A stretch of DNA of 64,000 bases from Prevotella sp. UBA7764 (GTDB lineage: Bacteria > Bacteroidota > Bacteroidia > Bacteroidales > Bacteroidaceae), in assembly GCA_002481295.1 (NCBI GenBank), contig DLDU01000060.1, positions 41,930 through 105,929 of the forward strand, in the 5' to 3' direction. The notes under the pieces were generated by a model. That model was not told the origin of the DNA and searched no databases. It saw nothing but the letters and a program-made list of their open reading frames with translations. Made by a program: the position numbers and the translations under genes. Of the stretch, positions 1-7,652 are shown piece after piece. Within the stretch, counting starts at the first letter, position 1. The number at the start of each line of letters is the position of its first letter.

Positions 1-945
1 GGAGAAATCCGAACCAGTCTGAAAAGCGGCTTCCCCGCCAATAAGATTGTCTTTGCCGGCGTAGGCAAGAGTGATTGGGAAATCAACCTGGCGTTGGATG
101 CCGATATCTTCTGCTTCAACGTGGAAAGCGTCCCGGAATTAGAGGTGATCAACAAGTTGGCTGCAGCCAAGAACACGGTGGCCCGCGTCTGCCTGCGCAT
201 CAACCCAAACGTAGGGGCACACACACACGCCAACATCACGACGGGACTGGCTGAGAACAAGTTCGGTATTGCCATGGAAGACATGCTCCCGACCATTGAG
301 CGTATCAAGGAGATGGAGCATATCGAGTTCCTCGGTCTCCACTTCCACATCGGCAGTCAGATTCTCGACATGGGTGACTTTGAGGCACTCTGCAATCGTA
401 TTAATGAACTCCAGGAACTCTTGGAGAAGCACCAGATCAAAGTCTCAAATATCAATGTAGGCGGCGGACTGGGCGTCAGCTACGACCACCCCAACCGTCA
501 GCCCATTCCCAACTTCCACGACTATTTCAAAACCTACGCCACGCACCTGCGTCTGCGGCCGGGACAGAATCTTCATTTCGAACTTGGGCGTGCTGTGGTG
601 GCTCAGATGGGAAGCCTCATCACCAAAGTGCTCTACGTCAAGCAGGGCACCTACAAGCAGTTTGTCATCGTAGATGCCGGTATGACGGATCTCATCCGCC
701 CGGCACTCTATCAGGCATACCACAAAATAGAGAACCTGTCAAGTGATGAACCAACCGCTACATACGATGTCGTAGGCCCCATCTGCGAATCAAGTGACGT
801 CTTTGCGAAGGCGGTTGACCTCAACACCACACATCGTGGAGATCTCATCGCACTTCGCTCTGCAGGTGCCTACGGTGAGATCATGGCCAGCCAATACAAC
901 TGCCGTCCTTTGCCAAAAGGCTACATTACTGAAGACTTTATATAA
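1..945 (+). CDS. lysA: Diaminopimelate decarboxylase, 3' part (partial at window start)
   Basis: This PLP enzyme (fold type III) decarboxylates meso-diaminopimelate to L-lysine, the last step of lysine synthesis in the cytoplasm. The reading frame is open from base 1, so the N-terminus with the PLP lysine lies outside the window; 314 codons are present. Family motifs are visible: the HFHIGSQ segment near bases 340-360, the glycine-rich NVGGGLG phosphate-binding loop near 457-477, ELGRAVVA near 580-600, and the CESSD motif near 784-798 whose cysteine belongs to the active site of the dimer partner. The following gene begins three bases after the stop codon, so lysA is probably co-transcribed with two glycosyltransferase-like genes. 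Arginine decarboxylase or carboxynorspermidine decarboxylase are the main alternatives, but the CESSD motif and overall fit favour LysA. Confidence 0.95.
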   Translation, partial: GEIRTSLKSGFPANKIVFAGVGKSDWEINLALDADIFCFNVESVPELEVINKLAAAKNTVARVCLRINPNVGAHTHANITTGLAENKFGIAMEDMLPTIERIKEMEHIEFLGLHFHIGSQILDMGDFEALCNRINELQELLEKHQIKVSNINVGGGLGVSYDHPNRQPIPNFHDYFKTYATHLRLRPGQNLHFELGRAVVAQMGSLITKVLYVKQGTYKQFVIVDAGMTDLIRPALYQAYHKIENLSSDEPTATYDVVGPICESSDVFAKAVDLNTTHRGDLIALRSAGAYGEIMASQYNCRPLPKGYITEDFI

Positions 946-948
946 AAA

Positions 949-2283
949 ATGAACATTGCTTTATTTTTTGATACAACAACGATCATCTGCGGAGCAGCCG
1001 TCATCATTTTGGCTGTTCTGTCTTCTCTCATGAATCCATTCTTCCGTTTCCTGCCCTCATACGATGAAGAGGAGGAACCGGAAGAGGATAGCGACAACAC
1101 AAACTCAGAGCAAAACACTGTCTCTGAAGGCAATGAAGCCCTTAAGGCGTCAGATGCTGAAGGCGAAGCTCCCCTTGAGATTAAAGACAATCAGGAAGAG
1201 GAAAACACAAATGCCAATGATCAGGAGGCATCTTCTCTTCCTAAACTGACAGTAATTCTCACGCCTCACGAAGAAGCAGAGAAACTGGAGCAACATCTAC
1301 CTGAGATTCTTCATCAGGATTATCCTGCCGGATATCAAGTGATCGTGGTCACCGAATATGGCGCACACGACACGCTGGATGTCTTGAAGCGTTTCAAGCA
1401 CAGTATGGAAACAGAACCTGATGCCTATCCTAACGTGTCGCTCTATGTCACCTATATCCCCAACTCATCACGTTACATGAGCCGGAAACGTTTGGCCATG
1501 ACCTTAGGTGTGAAGGCTGCTCAGACACAGTGGGTGGTGTTCATAGAGTCTGATTCTACACCGTCAAGTCATCAATGGCTGCAACACATCGGTAAGGCTT
1601 GCACGATGCCCGATACGAAAATGGTCATCGGCTATGGTCACTTTGAGCCGGAGACACCGGCTACATGGCGCTTTGACCGTCTGCACGCCGCCTGCTATCT
1701 TCTGCGGGAAGATGTCAAAGGCACTGCTTACCGCACGTTGAGCCATACGGTTGCAATACAGAAGGATGAATTCATGCAGAACGACGGCTTCGAAGGATCA
1801 TTGAGCTTGGTCAGAGGAGAATACGAGTGCTTGGTCAACAAATACGCAGAAAAGGGTATGACGCAAGTCGTCACTCATCCGAAAGCTATTATGACCGATG
1901 ACAAACCTACCAAACGCGCCTGGCGCAGCCGCCGCCTTTTCTATGTGGCTACACGCCGCCATCTAAACCGCAGTGTAACCCATCGTATGCTGTTTCTCAC
2001 CGATCAGGTCCTGCTACATCTGAATGTCTGGGCGATCTTGGGCGTTGCCCTATGGGGCGCTCTGGCTCAGAAGTGGGTGATGTTGGGTGCTGCCATTCTG
2101 GCCTTCATCCTCACCGTCATCCTTCGCCTTTGCGGAGCTCACCGAGCCTTCAGCCGTTTACGTGAGCCCCTCTCTCTGTGGGCCGTGCTACCACTGGAGT
2201 TGACTGTGGTCTGGAGACGGTTAGGCACTGCCGTGCGCTATCTGTTTGCAAGCCCTTACGACTTCACAACACATAAACAATAA
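949..2283 (+). CDS. Membrane-anchored family 2 glycosyltransferase with acidic linker
   Basis: A 444-residue GT-A type glycosyltransferase expected to sit in the inner membrane. Residues 8-33 form a hydrophobic anchor. Residues about 38-95 are a strongly acidic, low-complexity linker (runs of Glu/Asp with Asn and Ser). The GT2-like domain runs from about 97 to 300, with a nucleotide-binding start (KLTVILTPHEE), and IESDS near residue 202 at the place of the usual DxD metal motif. Two or more hydrophobic helices follow around 345-395. The start codon lies three bases after lysA, which implies translational coupling, although no link to lysine synthesis is evident. The sugar donor and acceptor cannot be predicted. 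The acidic linker between anchor and catalytic domain is unusual for GT2 enzymes. Confidence 0.8.
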   Translation: MNIALFFDTTTIICGAAVIILAVLSSLMNPFFRFLPSYDEEEEPEEDSDNTNSEQNTVSEGNEALKASDAEGEAPLEIKDNQEEENTNANDQEASSLPKLTVILTPHEEAEKLEQHLPEILHQDYPAGYQVIVVTEYGAHDTLDVLKRFKHSMETEPDAYPNVSLYVTYIPNSSRYMSRKRLAMTLGVKAAQTQWVVFIESDSTPSSHQWLQHIGKACTMPDTKMVIGYGHFEPETPATWRFDRLHAACYLLREDVKGTAYRTLSHTVAIQKDEFMQNDGFEGSLSLVRGEYECLVNKYAEKGMTQVVTHPKAIMTDDKPTKRAWRSRRLFYVATRRHLNRSVTHRMLFLTDQVLLHLNVWAILGVALWGALAQKWVMLGAAILAFILTVILRLCGAHRAFSRLREPLSLWAVLPLELTVVWRRLGTAVRYLFASPYDFTTHKQ

Positions 2284-2300
2284 GTTTTGGATATTCATCT

Positions 2301-3407
2301 ATGGACAAGCAGCATCTCCTCATCTTTCTTCCTTCCGGATCAGCAAACTATGCTTTGGGACAGGCCTATGTCTCAAAGCTGCAAGCTATGTTGACCCAAG
2401 ACTATGAGGTAACCTGCCTCCATTCACTCGACCGATCTACCCTATCCGCTCTGGGAGACTACGATGTCATCCACGTCTTCACTCTTTGGCACCGCTCTGT
2501 CCTCCACCTCCTGCACAAGGCTTACAGTCTGCACATCCCTGTGGTCATCACGCCGTTGGGCGACCTGCAGCCGTGGGTCTACGCCCAGCATCAGCATTCC
2601 TACGAATGGCTGAAATGGAAAAGGGTTATCACCAAGGCCAGTGCCGTGCAAGTGTGTGGTAAGCTGGAGGAGCACTCCTTCCAACAGCTTCATCTCAATG
2701 ACCGCACGGTATTGATTAAAAACCCCATTCTCACCAGTCTTGTGACTTTTGAGTCTGTGGCACAGGCTACCGGAAAACTCTACCGCAAAGTTATCGACTC
2801 CAATGTGCGTTTCTCGATCACGGAGGAAATCTATGCGTTGCTTTGCGGTACCATACAATTGGGTGTCGACGACTTTATGCTCCGCGATCACGAGCAATGC
2901 AGAAAACTAAGTCAGCATTGGCCACAACTCCCCAACGAGCAATGGCGTAAGATACTGATCTACGCTACCGATGAGCATGTCGACGACTATCTCAGCCAGG
3001 GACTGAAAAGACTCAGTATCAGCAAGCCGGAACTCAACGTGCATGACATCGACAAATATCCTCTTCCCTGGAAATACGCTGAGGGAGATCTGCCGTCCGA
3101 CACGCTGATCCCCCACTCCATCCTCGTCCGTAGCAAACTCAGCGAGAACATTGACAAGAACGAAGTGGGAGAACGCAAGTTGGTCATTGAAATGATCAAC
3201 CTGCATCATGAGACAGAAAATGGTCATGTGCCTCTAAGACATTTAGTCAACGTCTATACAACGCTCCGCTTCACGCCAATGGACGAGGATCGGGTGGTAG
3301 ACATATTGAAAGCGATGGGGCTCGCCGACTTTGCACAAAAAATAATGAAGAAATTGCAAAAGACACTCCGGCTCCCAGACGGCTACGTTATCAACATGAA
3401 GCATTAA
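2301..3407 (+). CDS. GT4-like N-terminal domain protein with unrecognised C-terminal half
   Basis: A 368-residue soluble protein. Residues 1-165 resemble the N-terminal lobe of GT-B (family 4) glycosyltransferases: a GSANYALGQAYV segment near residue 13, a YDVIHVF strand near 55, and PVVITPLGDLQPW near 82, as in enzymes that read (H/P)G..W at this place. The C-terminal half (about 170-368) does not show the nucleotide-sugar-binding lobe or an EX7E motif; it is rich in charged helices and is not recognised. The gene starts 17 bases after the GT2 gene and both probably act on the same surface glycan. Because the donor lobe is missing, it may be a non-catalytic partner instead of an active transferase. 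The function is therefore open. Confidence 0.65.
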   Translation: MDKQHLLIFLPSGSANYALGQAYVSKLQAMLTQDYEVTCLHSLDRSTLSALGDYDVIHVFTLWHRSVLHLLHKAYSLHIPVVITPLGDLQPWVYAQHQHSYEWLKWKRVITKASAVQVCGKLEEHSFQQLHLNDRTVLIKNPILTSLVTFESVAQATGKLYRKVIDSNVRFSITEEIYALLCGTIQLGVDDFMLRDHEQCRKLSQHWPQLPNEQWRKILIYATDEHVDDYLSQGLKRLSISKPELNVHDIDKYPLPWKYAEGDLPSDTLIPHSILVRSKLSENIDKNEVGERKLVIEMINLHHETENGHVPLRHLVNVYTTLRFTPMDEDRVVDILKAMGLADFAQKIMKKLQKTLRLPDGYVINMKH

Positions 3408-3455
3408 CAACCTATACATTCTATACAACTTTCATTTTAACTCCAATCATTCAAT

Positions 3456-5432
3456 ATGAACGACAACAAGAAACTCGACGTACGATACCTACAACTGCTG
3501 GCACAGTCCTTTCCATCTGTGGCCGATGCCAGCACAGAGATCATCAACCTCCAAGCTATCCTTAACTTGCCAAAAGGTACTGAGCATTTCCTGGCAGACT
3601 TGCACGGAGAATACGAGGCTTTTCAACATGTATTGAAGAATGCCTCCGGTAATATCAAGCGCAAAGTAGGAGAACTCTTCGGTACGACACTGCGCGAAAC
3701 CGAGAAGCGGGAACTCTGCACGCTCATCTATTATCCAGAGCAGAAACTGGAGCTCGTCAAGGCTTCGGAAAAAGACCTCGATGACTGGTATCATATCACG
3801 ATCCACCATCTCGTAGCCGTCTGCCGCGACGTCTCCAGCAAATACACTCGCAGTAAGGTACGCAAGTCACTGCCCAAGGACTTCTCCTATATCATTCAAG
3901 AATTGCTCCATGAGCGTACGGAGGATTCTGACAAGACTGCTTACGTCAACGTCATCATCGACACGATCATCAATACAGGACGGGCCGATGCCTTCATCAT
4001 CGCTATTGCAAATGTCATCCAGCGCCTCGCCATCGACCAGCTTCATATTCTCGGTGACATCTATGACCGTGGTCCCGGTGCGCACAAGATCATGGACTTG
4101 CTCCAGAACTATCACCACTGGGATATCACGTGGGGCAACCACGACATGCTGTGGATGGGAGCTGCCGCCGGCAACGATGCATGCATCTGTAGCGTCATCC
4201 GTATCTCACTGCGCTACGCCAATCTCACTACACTTGAGGAAGGATATGGAATTAATATGGTACCATTGGCTACTTTTGCCATGGATGCTTACGCCGATGA
4301 TCCCTGTACGGAGTTCCGCCCCATTCTCTCGGGTGAGGCTGAAAACCTCAATGAGAAGTCTATACGACTTACGGCTCAGATGCATAAGGCAATCGCTGTG
4401 ATGCAGTTCAAACTGGAAGCACAACTCTATGAGAAGCATCCGGAATGGAAGATGCAAGACCGCGAGTTGTTCAACTTCATCGATTATGATCATGGCACGA
4501 TCATGCTTGAGGGTAAAGTCTACCCATTGCTCAGTTGTCATTTCCCTACCATCGACCCGGCTAATCCCTGCGTCCTTACTGACGAGGAGCATCAACTGCT
4601 GCAAAAACTTCACCATAACTTCCTGGTCAGCGAAAAGCTTCACAAACATATCAACATGATGCTCGACCACGGATGTATGTATCAGGTGTGCAACAACAAC
4701 CTACTCTATCATGCCTCCGTTCCTCTCGAAGAAGATGGAAGTCTGAAAAAGGTGGAAGTCTATCCAGGGCAACCCGTGGCAGGCATGGAACTGATGGAGA
4801 CCGTTGGACATTTGGTACGCTCAGCCTTCCAAAGCGACACCAACCCAGTGGAGCGCGACTATGCTATTGATTACTTCTTCTATCTTTGGTGTGGTCCGGA
4901 CAGCCCGCTCTTTGACAAGTCAAAGATGGCTACTTTCGAGCGCTATTTCATAGAAAACAAGGAGACCCATGCCGAACATAAGGGCAACTACTTCAAGTTG
5001 CGCGACGATGAGAAGATTTGCGAGCAGATCATGGATGCCTTCGGTGTCACTGGCCCTAACCGGCATATTATCAACGGTCATGTGCCCGTGAAGGTCGGTG
5101 CCGGCGAGAATCCTATCAAGGCGGGAGGTAAGCTGATGGTCATCGACGGTGGTTTTGCACAAGCCTATCACAAGCAGACCGGCATTGCCGGTTACACTCT
5201 TGTTTATCATAGCCGTGGCTTCCAACTCGTGCAGCACGAGCCCTTCACAAGCACCGAGGATGCTATCCTGCGAGGTACCGACATCAAGTCCACAACACAG
5301 ATCGTTGAGATGTCCGCCCACCGTATGCTGGTAGCCGACACTGACAAAGGCGTGGAACTGCGCAAACAGATCGATGACCTCATGGAGCTTCTCTATGCTT
5401 ATCGTCATGGCATCATCGCACCACAACTGTAG
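3456..5432 (+). CDS. fbp: Fructose-1,6-bisphosphatase class III
   Basis: Hydrolyses fructose 1,6-bisphosphate to fructose 6-phosphate in gluconeogenesis. The 658-residue length fits the class III (Firmicutes/Bacteroidota) enzyme, which belongs to the metallophosphatase fold and is unrelated to class I enzymes. The metal-binding motifs are visible: LADLHGEYEAF near residue 46, GDIYDRGPGAHK near 194, WGNHDMLWMGAAAGN near 225, and INGHVPVKVGAGENP near 535. The start is preceded by a 48-base gap after the upstream gene, so it could have its own promoter. It is followed by a long untranslated stretch and a strong bidirectional terminator. Nothing about length or motifs is abnormal. Confidence 0.97.
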   Translation: MNDNKKLDVRYLQLLAQSFPSVADASTEIINLQAILNLPKGTEHFLADLHGEYEAFQHVLKNASGNIKRKVGELFGTTLRETEKRELCTLIYYPEQKLELVKASEKDLDDWYHITIHHLVAVCRDVSSKYTRSKVRKSLPKDFSYIIQELLHERTEDSDKTAYVNVIIDTIINTGRADAFIIAIANVIQRLAIDQLHILGDIYDRGPGAHKIMDLLQNYHHWDITWGNHDMLWMGAAAGNDACICSVIRISLRYANLTTLEEGYGINMVPLATFAMDAYADDPCTEFRPILSGEAENLNEKSIRLTAQMHKAIAVMQFKLEAQLYEKHPEWKMQDRELFNFIDYDHGTIMLEGKVYPLLSCHFPTIDPANPCVLTDEEHQLLQKLHHNFLVSEKLHKHINMMLDHGCMYQVCNNNLLYHASVPLEEDGSLKKVEVYPGQPVAGMELMETVGHLVRSAFQSDTNPVERDYAIDYFFYLWCGPDSPLFDKSKMATFERYFIENKETHAEHKGNYFKLRDDEKICEQIMDAFGVTGPNRHIINGHVPVKVGAGENPIKAGGKLMVIDGGFAQAYHKQTGIAGYTLVYHSRGFQLVQHEPFTSTEDAILRGTDIKSTTQIVEMSAHRMLVADTDKGVELRKQIDDLMELLYAYRHGIIAPQL

Positions 5433-5730
5433 TCACTGAGCCGCACAAGACAATATCTGGTTCCCATATTTCAGGCTCCAGCCCTGTCTTGCAGCCACTC
5501 TGTCTTATATTATTCCATCTTGCAGTTCTTTTCGTTACGATGTATTGTGATGCCACCTGTTACACATCCTCCACGGCGGGCCGCCCCCAACAGTGTCACC
5601 ATATGTGTTACGCTCAGTCTTTGGCATTGAAGCACCCAATTTAAAGGACACTGATATCAGTTAGCTACAGATAAAGTTCAGAAAGTAACAAAAACAGGAG
5701 ATAAAAAAAAGCTTCCAAGACTTTATAACA
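5433..5730. other. Intergenic stretch without recognised gene
   Basis: About 300 bases lie between the fbp stop codon and the terminator hairpin. Stops are frequent in all frames and no RNA fold or promoter box is convincing. It ends with the shared terminator of the two convergent genes. Confidence 0.6.
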
Positions 5731-5774
5731 AAAACTTCCGGCGCTATGCTTTAGGGCATAGCGCCGGAAGTTTT
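5731..5774. terminator. Bidirectional intrinsic terminator between fbp and helicase
   Basis: A perfect 19-bp inverted repeat (5731-5749 with 5756-5774) surrounds a six-base loop. Each arm starts or ends with four A/T pairs, and the + strand continues with a T run, so it can end transcription of fbp (+) and of the helicase gene (-). Confidence 0.92.
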
Positions 5775-5786
5775 TTGTTGTTGATG

Positions 5787-7631
5787 TTATTTCCTCTTCT
5801 TTAGCTTCTTGAGCTTTTCCGCGATGCGCGGGTATCCTGGGTAGAGCTTGAGCGCCTTCTCGTAGTTGCGGATGGCGGCCTCGGTGATGCCCTCATGCTC
5901 GCACTCCTTGCCCATGATGACATATTCGGCGGCGAGGTGCTTGAGGAATTCCTCGGTTTTCTTTTCTTTCTCCTTCAGCGCCTCGATCTGTCTCTGCTGC
6001 CGGTTGATGATGTCGAGCTTGCGGCGGATATATCTTTTCGCTATCGGCTTCTCGATGTCGTAGCGGCTGTGGATGGCGATGAAGAAATGATCCAGCGCGG
6101 CCTGCATGTCGCCCTTGTCAAAGGCGCAGACGGCATCGAAGTATTCCTTGTCGGCCTTGGACTGCTGCAAGGCCTTGCTGATGATCTGCGTGTTGTTGTA
6201 GTTGCTCTTGGCATAGTCCACGACATCCTGCCGGACAAAGATCTCGCTGCGCTGGATAGGATCCTTTAATGTGATGCCCTCCAAGGAACGGCAGCGCGAG
6301 AGTGCCACGTAGGTCTGACCGCCGGCGAAGACACCACCGGTGAAGTCGATGCGCACGTGGTTGAAGGTGAGTCCCTGACTCTTGTGAACAGTGATGGCCC
6401 AAGCCAGCCGCAAGGGGAACTGGGTATAGGTCCCCAATTCCTTCTCTTCTATCTTTCTCTCCTGCTCGTTGTAGGAGTATTGCATGTTGCTCCAAATCTC
6501 GCGTTCCACATCCACTTCCTCGCCGTCCTCGGTTCTGACGAGGATATGCTCCTGCTCGTCTTCGTCAAAGGCGATGATGGTGCCCAGGGTGCCGTTGACC
6601 CACCGGCGCTCTCTGTCGTTCTTGACAAACAGCACTTGCGCGCCCAGCTTCAGGTGCAGCTCCTGTGGGGTGGGGAGGCTGTTGAGCGGAAACTCGCCCT
6701 CTATCATGCCCATGAAGACGGCTGGGTTGCCGGGAAGTAGTGCCAACTTTTTCTCATTGATGAAATCGACTGTGTCGCGGCGGGTGGAGAGCGTGATGGA
6801 AAGCTCATTGCTTTGTTTTTTCCCTCCTTCCTTGTTGCCGCCGGAAGGTGCTGACGACTCTGATAGCTGCTGGCTGTCCTTGGCTTCAGAGAGCGTGGCG
6901 GGGGAGGACGGGTGAAGATGATGAGTGCTTTCTACTTGCAGATTGAGTCGCTGCAGATCCGTATCGGTCACCTGCGCGGAGCGGATATGGTCGAGGATAT
7001 GTAGAAAGGTGGGATCACTTTGCCGGTAGACCTTCCGCAGTTCAATAGATACCAATTGCAGTTGCTGGAAGACATGAGCCTCGAAGAAGAAGGCGGAGCG
7101 GTAGAAGGGGCTGAGCAGCTGACGGTCTTCCTCCTTGACGACAGGCTCCAGCTGATAGACATCGCCGACGAGCAACAGTTGTTTGCCTCCGAAAGGCTCG
7201 CGCATGCGGTGGCAATAGACACGTAGCACCTTGTCGATGAAGTCGATGATGTCAGCGCGGACCATGCTCACCTCATCGATGATGATCAGCTCAAGGCTTT
7301 TGATGATCTTGATCTTCTCGGCATTGTATTTCAAGGTGTCCCGCAGATGTCTGACAGTGTATCGGATGTCATTGGGAACGAGCGGATGGAATGGGATCTT
7401 GAAGAAACTGTGAAGTGTGGAGCCACCGGCGTTGATGGCGGCAATGCCTGTCGGGGCGAGGATGACGTGTTTCTTCTTGGTGTGGGCGGCAACGTATCTG
7501 AGAAAAGTAGATTTACCCGTCCCCGCCTTTCCGGTGAGGAAAAGCGAGCGATGGGTAAATTGAATGATTTGGAGAGCCTGTTGCATCTCCGGGTTCTCCA
7601 AATCGATAGGATCGTCGTGATGATCGTTCAT
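5787..7631 (-). CDS. PIF1-like superfamily 1 DNA helicase with C-terminal TPR-like tail
   Basis: A 614-residue ATP-dependent helicase related to the PIF1/RecD2 group. Residues 30-42 hold Walker A (TGKAGTGKST), residues about 115-123 Walker B (LIIIDEVSM), and a late motif AITVHKSQGLTF near 420 marks the SF1 C-terminal core. A low-complexity, Ser/Glu/Lys-rich insertion lies around 255-285. After the helicase core, a coiled, lysine-rich region (about 500-614) contains one TPR-like unit (EGITEAAIRNYEKALKLYP) near the C-terminus. The likely role is G-quadruplex or fork-associated unwinding, by analogy with bacterial PIF1. Its start is 21 bases after the PBP1A stop, so the two genes are probably one transcript ending at the 5731-5774 hairpin. 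Confidence 0.88.
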   Translation of the reverse strand: MNDHHDDPIDLENPEMQQALQIIQFTHRSLFLTGKAGTGKSTFLRYVAAHTKKKHVILAPTGIAAINAGGSTLHSFFKIPFHPLVPNDIRYTVRHLRDTLKYNAEKIKIIKSLELIIIDEVSMVRADIIDFIDKVLRVYCHRMREPFGGKQLLLVGDVYQLEPVVKEEDRQLLSPFYRSAFFFEAHVFQQLQLVSIELRKVYRQSDPTFLHILDHIRSAQVTDTDLQRLNLQVESTHHLHPSSPATLSEAKDSQQLSESSAPSGGNKEGGKKQSNELSITLSTRRDTVDFINEKKLALLPGNPAVFMGMIEGEFPLNSLPTPQELHLKLGAQVLFVKNDRERRWVNGTLGTIIAFDEDEQEHILVRTEDGEEVDVEREIWSNMQYSYNEQERKIEEKELGTYTQFPLRLAWAITVHKSQGLTFNHVRIDFTGGVFAGGQTYVALSRCRSLEGITLKDPIQRSEIFVRQDVVDYAKSNYNNTQIISKALQQSKADKEYFDAVCAFDKGDMQAALDHFFIAIHSRYDIEKPIAKRYIRRKLDIINRQQRQIEALKEKEKKTEEFLKHLAAEYVIMGKECEHEGITEAAIRNYEKALKLYPGYPRIAEKLKKLKKRK

Positions 7632-7652
7632 GAAATCGTAGGGTCTTGAACT

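Noticed and set aside
1064-1249. A Lys-rich frame inside the GT2 gene
   Set aside because: It lies wholly inside the acidic linker of the GT2 gene in another frame; no ribosome site or independent promoter.
5433-5730. A small RNA between fbp and the terminator
   Set aside because: No TAnnTTTG box or convincing fold was found; it is probably the untranslated end of fbp.
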